Below are positions 59,161-64,000 of a DNA stretch of 64,000 bases, piece by piece. Position 1 is the first letter of the stretch; the number at the start of each line of letters is the position of its first letter. Source of the DNA: Phenylobacterium sp. (lineage in GTDB: Bacteria; Pseudomonadota; Alphaproteobacteria; Caulobacterales; Caulobacteraceae); contig NZ_SCVD01000001.1 in the NCBI RefSeq assembly GCF_004297125.1, forward strand, positions 62,001 through 126,000, in the 5' to 3' direction. The notes under the pieces were generated by a model that saw nothing but the letters and a program-made list of their open reading frames with translations, searched no databases and had not been told where the DNA came from. The position numbers and the translations under genes were made by a program.

Positions 59161-60096
59161 CTAGCCGCGGACGAACTTCACCAGCACCCGCTGGCCGATC
59201 AGGAACGGGGCGCCCGTGGAGTCCACGACCACCTCGACCACGCGGTCGTCGGTGCGTTCGGTGGGGTCGTCCGACTGCAGCTTGCGGGCCCCGAACACCG
59301 CCGCCCGGCGCAGCACCTTGCCCGGATAGACCTTGGTCGGGTCGCTCTCGGGCGACATCTGGACATTCTGGCCGATGGCCACGAAGGGCAGCGAGCCCTC
59401 CGCGATCTCGGCGCGCACGATCCGCCCGGCGCGGGGCTCCACGTCGAACATGTTGGAGACGTTGAGGGTCGAGGCGCCCGCCCCCGGGTTGGCGTAGCGG
59501 CGGACGATGCGGCCGTCGGCGGGGGCGCGGATGAACGACAGTTCCTGGTCGTAACGGGCCTCGTTGAGGCGGGCCTGGCTGGTGGCGACCACCGCCTGCT
59601 GCGCCATGATGCGGGCCTCGGCCTCGCGGACCGCGTCGCGGGCCTGGTCCAGCTTCTGGGCCGCCACGAAGTTGTTGGGGGCGAGACCTTCGAGGCGGCG
59701 ATGCTCGCGCTGGGCGGCCGAGAGCTGGACCTGCAGCAGGGCCAGCGCCGCGCGGGCCTGGCGGACCTCCGCGTCGGCGCGCTCCGAGGCCAGGCGGGGC
59801 TCCTCGTCCTCCAGGCGGGCCAGCACCTGGCCCTTGGCCACGTCGTCGCCCTCCTGGACCAGCACATCGCGGATCACCCCGGCCCGGCGCGCGGCGACCT
59901 GGATGATGCCGCCTTCCACATCGGCCTTGCCGTTGGCGATGGCGGCGTAGGGACTGGGCTTCACGCTGGCGGCGGCTTTGGCCTCCTCGGCCTTCTTGGC
60001 CTTGGCCTGACCCGACATGAACATCGCGCCGCCGCCGCCAAGGAGGAGGAGGACCACGACGATCCAGAGGAAGCGATTGCGGAGGAGGGCGGGCAT
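59161..60096 (-). CDS. HlyD/DevB-like membrane fusion protein
   Basis: Barrel-sandwich VLVQEGDDVAKGQVLARLEDEEP…; N-terminal TM. Confidence 0.88.
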   Translation of the reverse strand: MPALLRNRFLWIVVVLLLLGGGGAMFMSGQAKAKKAEEAKAAASVKPSPYAAIANGKADVEGGIIQVAARRAGVIRDVLVQEGDDVAKGQVLARLEDEEPRLASERADAEVRQARAALALLQVQLSAAQREHRRLEGLAPNNFVAAQKLDQARDAVREAEARIMAQQAVVATSQARLNEARYDQELSFIRAPADGRIVRRYANPGAGASTLNVSNMFDVEPRAGRIVRAEIAEGSLPFVAIGQNVQMSPESDPTKVYPGKVLRRAAVFGARKLQSDDPTERTDDRVVEVVVDSTGAPFLIGQRVLVKFVRG

Positions 60097-60102
60097 CTTG
60101 GG

Positions 60103-60858
60103 TCAGGCCTCGATGAGCTCGGGTTGTCGATGGGGTTGGGCGGCCGTCCCGGCCGGGGCGTGCGTCACGCGCCGGTCGTCCAGGATGCGGCCGTCCTCCA
60201 GGTGGATGACGCGGTCGGCGTAGGCTTCCAGGCGCGGATCGTGGGTGACGCAGATCACGGCGGCGCCGTGCTGCTTGGCCGCCCGCTGAAGCAGCTTGAT
60301 CACGATCTGACCGTTCTCGCCGTCGAGCGCGCTGGTGGGCTCGTCGGCGAACAGCAGGTTCGGGTCCTTGGCGAGGGCGCGGGCGATGGCCACCCGCTGC
60401 TTCTCGCCGCCGGACAGCTCGGACGGGCGCTGGTTCATGCGGGTCTCGAGGCCCACTTCCATCAGCGCGTTGGCGGCCTTCTCGCGAGCGACGCTCTTGG
60501 GATGGCCCTGATACTTCAGGATGATCTCGACCTGCTGCAGGGCGGTCAGGGCCGAGAACAGGTTGAAGCCCTGGAAGATGAAGCCGCAGTGGTCCAGGCG
60601 GAACCTGTCCAGCTTGCCGGAGCGCAGGCTCCAGATGTCCTGGTCCAGCGCGGAGACCTTGCCCTCGTCGGGCTTCAGCAGGCCCGAGAGCGCCGCCACC
60701 AGGGTCGATTTGCCGGACCCCGAGGGACCCATGACCATCGTCACTTCGCCGTGGTTGGCGTCGAAATCGACGCGCTTGAGCACCTCGATGTGGCTGCGCC
60801 CGGTCTTGAAGCGCTTGTAGATCCCGTGGGCCACGATGGCCGGCTTGTTCGAGCTCAT
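60103..60858 (-). CDS. ABC transporter ATP-binding protein (DevA/LolD-like)
   Basis: [50 protein letters not shown]. Confidence 0.95.
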   Translation of the reverse strand: MSSNKPAIVAHGIYKRFKTGRSHIEVLKRVDFDANHGEVTMVMGPSGSGKSTLVAALSGLLKPDEGKVSALDQDIWSLRSGKLDRFRLDHCGFIFQGFNLFSALTALQQVEIILKYQGHPKSVAREKAANALMEVGLETRMNQRPSELSGGEKQRVAIARALAKDPNLLFADEPTSALDGENGQIVIKLLQRAAKQHGAAVICVTHDPRLEAYADRVIHLEDGRILDDRRVTHAPAGTAAQPHRQPELIEA

Positions 60859-61997
60859 CGCAGCAGGTCCGCAGGTTGGCTCTTCTTCAGGATGCCCAGG
60901 GCCAGCAGCCCCGAGAAACCCGAGATCACGAGCAGGAGGATGGAGACGCCGATCACCCAGGCTGGGGGGAAGCCCATCGGCAGGCCGCCGCGGGTGGCCA
61001 GCAGGTAGACGCCGCCGGTGAACAGCGCCGTGGCCATCAGGCCGACGATCCCCACCCAGAACGACAGTTCCAGCACGATCAACCGGAGCGACCCCATGCC
61101 GACGCCCAGCGCCCGCAGCGAGGCGAACTCCTTGATGCTCGAGAGGATCGCCCCGCGCAGGGTCTGCGAGGTGATGCCCACGCCGATCAGGAAGCCCAGG
61201 AAGACCGAGAAGCCCAGGAAGATGCCGATGATCTGCTCGCCCATGATCGCCCCTTCATTAGCTTCGGCGAGCTGCTGGCGGGTCCAGGCCTTGTAGGCGC
61301 CCTTAGAGTCCTTGTTCAGCTGGTCGCGGACGGCCTCGGCGCGGGCGGGGTCCTTGATGCGCACCATGAGCGGGCCCGTCTTCCCGTTCTTGGTCAGCAT
61401 GCCCATCATCCGCATCGTGTCGCGCGACATGGTCACGGAGGCGTTGTTGATGTCCGGGTACCCGTGGAGGATGGCGCGCACGCGGACGGTCTTGCCGCTG
61501 ATCGACGCCTCGTCGCCCAGCTTCACGCCCAGGCGACCCAGCTGGCTCTCGTCGATCGCGACGGAGTAGGGCTCGAGCAGCGCCGTGCGGATCTCTTCGG
61601 TGAAGTCGGTGGGCAGGTTCACCGCGCCCGGGCGCGTGTCCACCATGTTGATGTTGATGTAGGTGGTGACGGCCTTCTTGCCGTCCTTGGGCTGGTTGAC
61701 CCAGCGGCCGCCGTCGCCGTCGAAGGCGGCCACCTCGACGACCTCCGGGTTCATGTAGATCTGCGGCTGCAGGCGGGCCGGCAGCGAGCCGCCGCCGGAG
61801 TTGATCAGGCTCTCCATCTTGGCCGGCAGGATCATGATGTCGGCGCGGCTGCGGTCGATGGTGGCGGTGGCGCCTTTCACGATGCCGGTGAACATGCCCA
61901 CCTGGGCCAGGATCAGCAGGCCGGAGAACGCCAGCGCGACAACAGCGGCCGTGTAACGGCGCCACTCGTAGAGCAATGTTGCAAGCGCCAGAGACAT
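60855..61997 (-). CDS. ABC transporter permease (FtsX/DevC-like)
   Basis: Four TM helices and a large periplasmic domain; KEFASLRALGVGMGSLR. Confidence 0.88.
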   Translation of the reverse strand: MSLALATLLYEWRRYTAAVVALAFSGLLILAQVGMFTGIVKGATATIDRSRADIMILPAKMESLINSGGGSLPARLQPQIYMNPEVVEVAAFDGDGGRWVNQPKDGKKAVTTYININMVDTRPGAVNLPTDFTEEIRTALLEPYSVAIDESQLGRLGVKLGDEASISGKTVRVRAILHGYPDINNASVTMSRDTMRMMGMLTKNGKTGPLMVRIKDPARAEAVRDQLNKDSKGAYKAWTRQQLAEANEGAIMGEQIIGIFLGFSVFLGFLIGVGITSQTLRGAILSSIKEFASLRALGVGMGSLRLIVLELSFWVGIVGLMATALFTGGVYLLATRGGLPMGFPPAWVIGVSILLLVISGFSGLLALGILKKSQPADLLR

Positions 61998-62153
61998 CGT
62001 GACGAACAGCCCTCAACCCTCGAGCGCGGATGTCGCCGCCGCGTGGACTGCCAAGCCAGTTAAATCGCGGTAAGGCCGGCCGCCGTCGGACGCGTTTGAT
62101 GCGCTCATTGCCTAGGAGGCGCGAGGGGGCGCGGGCGGATGCGGAGCGGCCGA

Positions 62154-63068
62154 TTAAACCTTCGTAATCCGGGGCTCGGCCGGCGGACTGCGCATCCAGT
62201 CGATGAAGGCCCGGAGCGCCGGCGAGACCTGGCGGCGGCTGGGGTAGTAGATGCTGTAGCCGGGAAAGGGCGGGCACCAGTCCTCCAGGAACGAGACCAG
62301 GGCGCCCGACGCCAGTTCCTCGCGCACGGAGGGCTCGGCCACGAAAGCGATGCCGGCGCCGTCGACCGCCGCATCCTTCAGGAGCTGGGCGTCGTCGACG
62401 ATCAGCGGGCCATCGACCGCCAGACGCCGCACGTCGTCCCCCTTCTCCAGCTCCCAGTCGTAGAAGGCGCCGGAGGGCCAGCGCAGCCGGAAGCAGGCGT
62501 GCCCGGCCAGGTCTTCCGGTGTCATGGGCGTGCCGCGCTCGGCGAGGTATTCGGGCGAAGCCACGGCGGCCATCCGCAAGGGCTTGCCGATCCGGACCGC
62601 GACCATTTCCGCCGGCAGGTTCTCGTCGAAGCGGACACCGGCGTCGAAGCCGCCCGCCACGATGTCGATCAGGGCGTTGTCGCTCACCACTTCGACGCGG
62701 ATGTCGGGATAGGCCTTGAGGAACCCGCCCAGCCTGGGAGCGATGGCCAGCCGGGCCGCCGAGCGCGGCACGCTGAGCCGCAGCCGCCCCGCCGGCCGCT
62801 CGCGGAACGCCGCCACCTCCATCAGCCCGGCCTCGATGTCGGCCAGCGCCGGCGACAGGCGCGCCAGCAGGCGCTCGCCGGCCTCGGTCGGCGCCACAGC
62901 GCGGGTTGAGCGGTTCAGCAGGCGCACGCCCAGCGCCGTCTCCATCCGCCGCAGCCGATGGCTCAGCGCCGAGGCCGAGACGCCCAGCACCTCGCCGGCC
63001 CGGCGGAAGCTGCGCAGCTCGGCCAGCAGGGCGAAGGCGGCTAGGTCTGGGATCGAGCGGCGGTCCAT
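62154..63068 (-). CDS. LysR family transcriptional regulator
   Basis: IPDLAAFALLAELRSFRRAGEVLGVSASALSHRLRRMETALGVRLLNRSTR. Confidence 0.92.
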   Translation of the reverse strand: MDRRSIPDLAAFALLAELRSFRRAGEVLGVSASALSHRLRRMETALGVRLLNRSTRAVAPTEAGERLLARLSPALADIEAGLMEVAAFRERPAGRLRLSVPRSAARLAIAPRLGGFLKAYPDIRVEVVSDNALIDIVAGGFDAGVRFDENLPAEMVAVRIGKPLRMAAVASPEYLAERGTPMTPEDLAGHACFRLRWPSGAFYDWELEKGDDVRRLAVDGPLIVDDAQLLKDAAVDGAGIAFVAEPSVREELASGALVSFLEDWCPPFPGYSIYYPSRRQVSPALRAFIDWMRSPPAEPRITKV

Positions 63069-63074
63069 TACTGA

Positions 63075-64000
<926 letters not shown>

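Overview
High-GC alphaproteobacterial chromosome segment. Gene content (CtrA, FlbD, SspB, UrcA, permuted tmRNA) points to Caulobacteraceae, probably Phenylobacterium- or Caulobacter-like (inference). It is densely coding, with about 60 genes. I saw no rRNA, IS element, prophage or CRISPR array. Landmarks: lysC and ubiG; the cell-cycle regulator ctrA next to fliI-fliJ; a flagellar block fliF-fliG-fliH/flbE-fliN-flbD followed by flhA; a two-piece (circularly permuted) tmRNA gene directly upstream of sspB; ilvB and ilvN separated by about 4.5 kb of other genes; miaA/serB; hflK-hflC; mrp; three tandem GPH-type MFS transporters; a DevBCA-like ABC exporter next to a hybrid histidine kinase. Best non-coding signals: (i) the permuted tmRNA with a readable ANDNFAEEIRLAA tag and a G-U acceptor stem, plus a duplicated hairpin between it and sspB; (ii) an ilvB leader peptide (MRSILVLVGRP) followed by an intrinsic terminator, i.e. 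an attenuator; (iii) a cluster of GANTC and TTAA elements upstream of ctrA; (iv) several unexplained palindromes. The least-described coding region is the cassette between ilvN and ilvB: a PcfJ-like protein, two paralogous ~105-aa proteins flanking a DUF1993 gene, and an 11-bp hairpin covering one start codon. All calls come from reading the sequence and the supplied ORFs; no database searches were run. Domain names are from recognised motifs.
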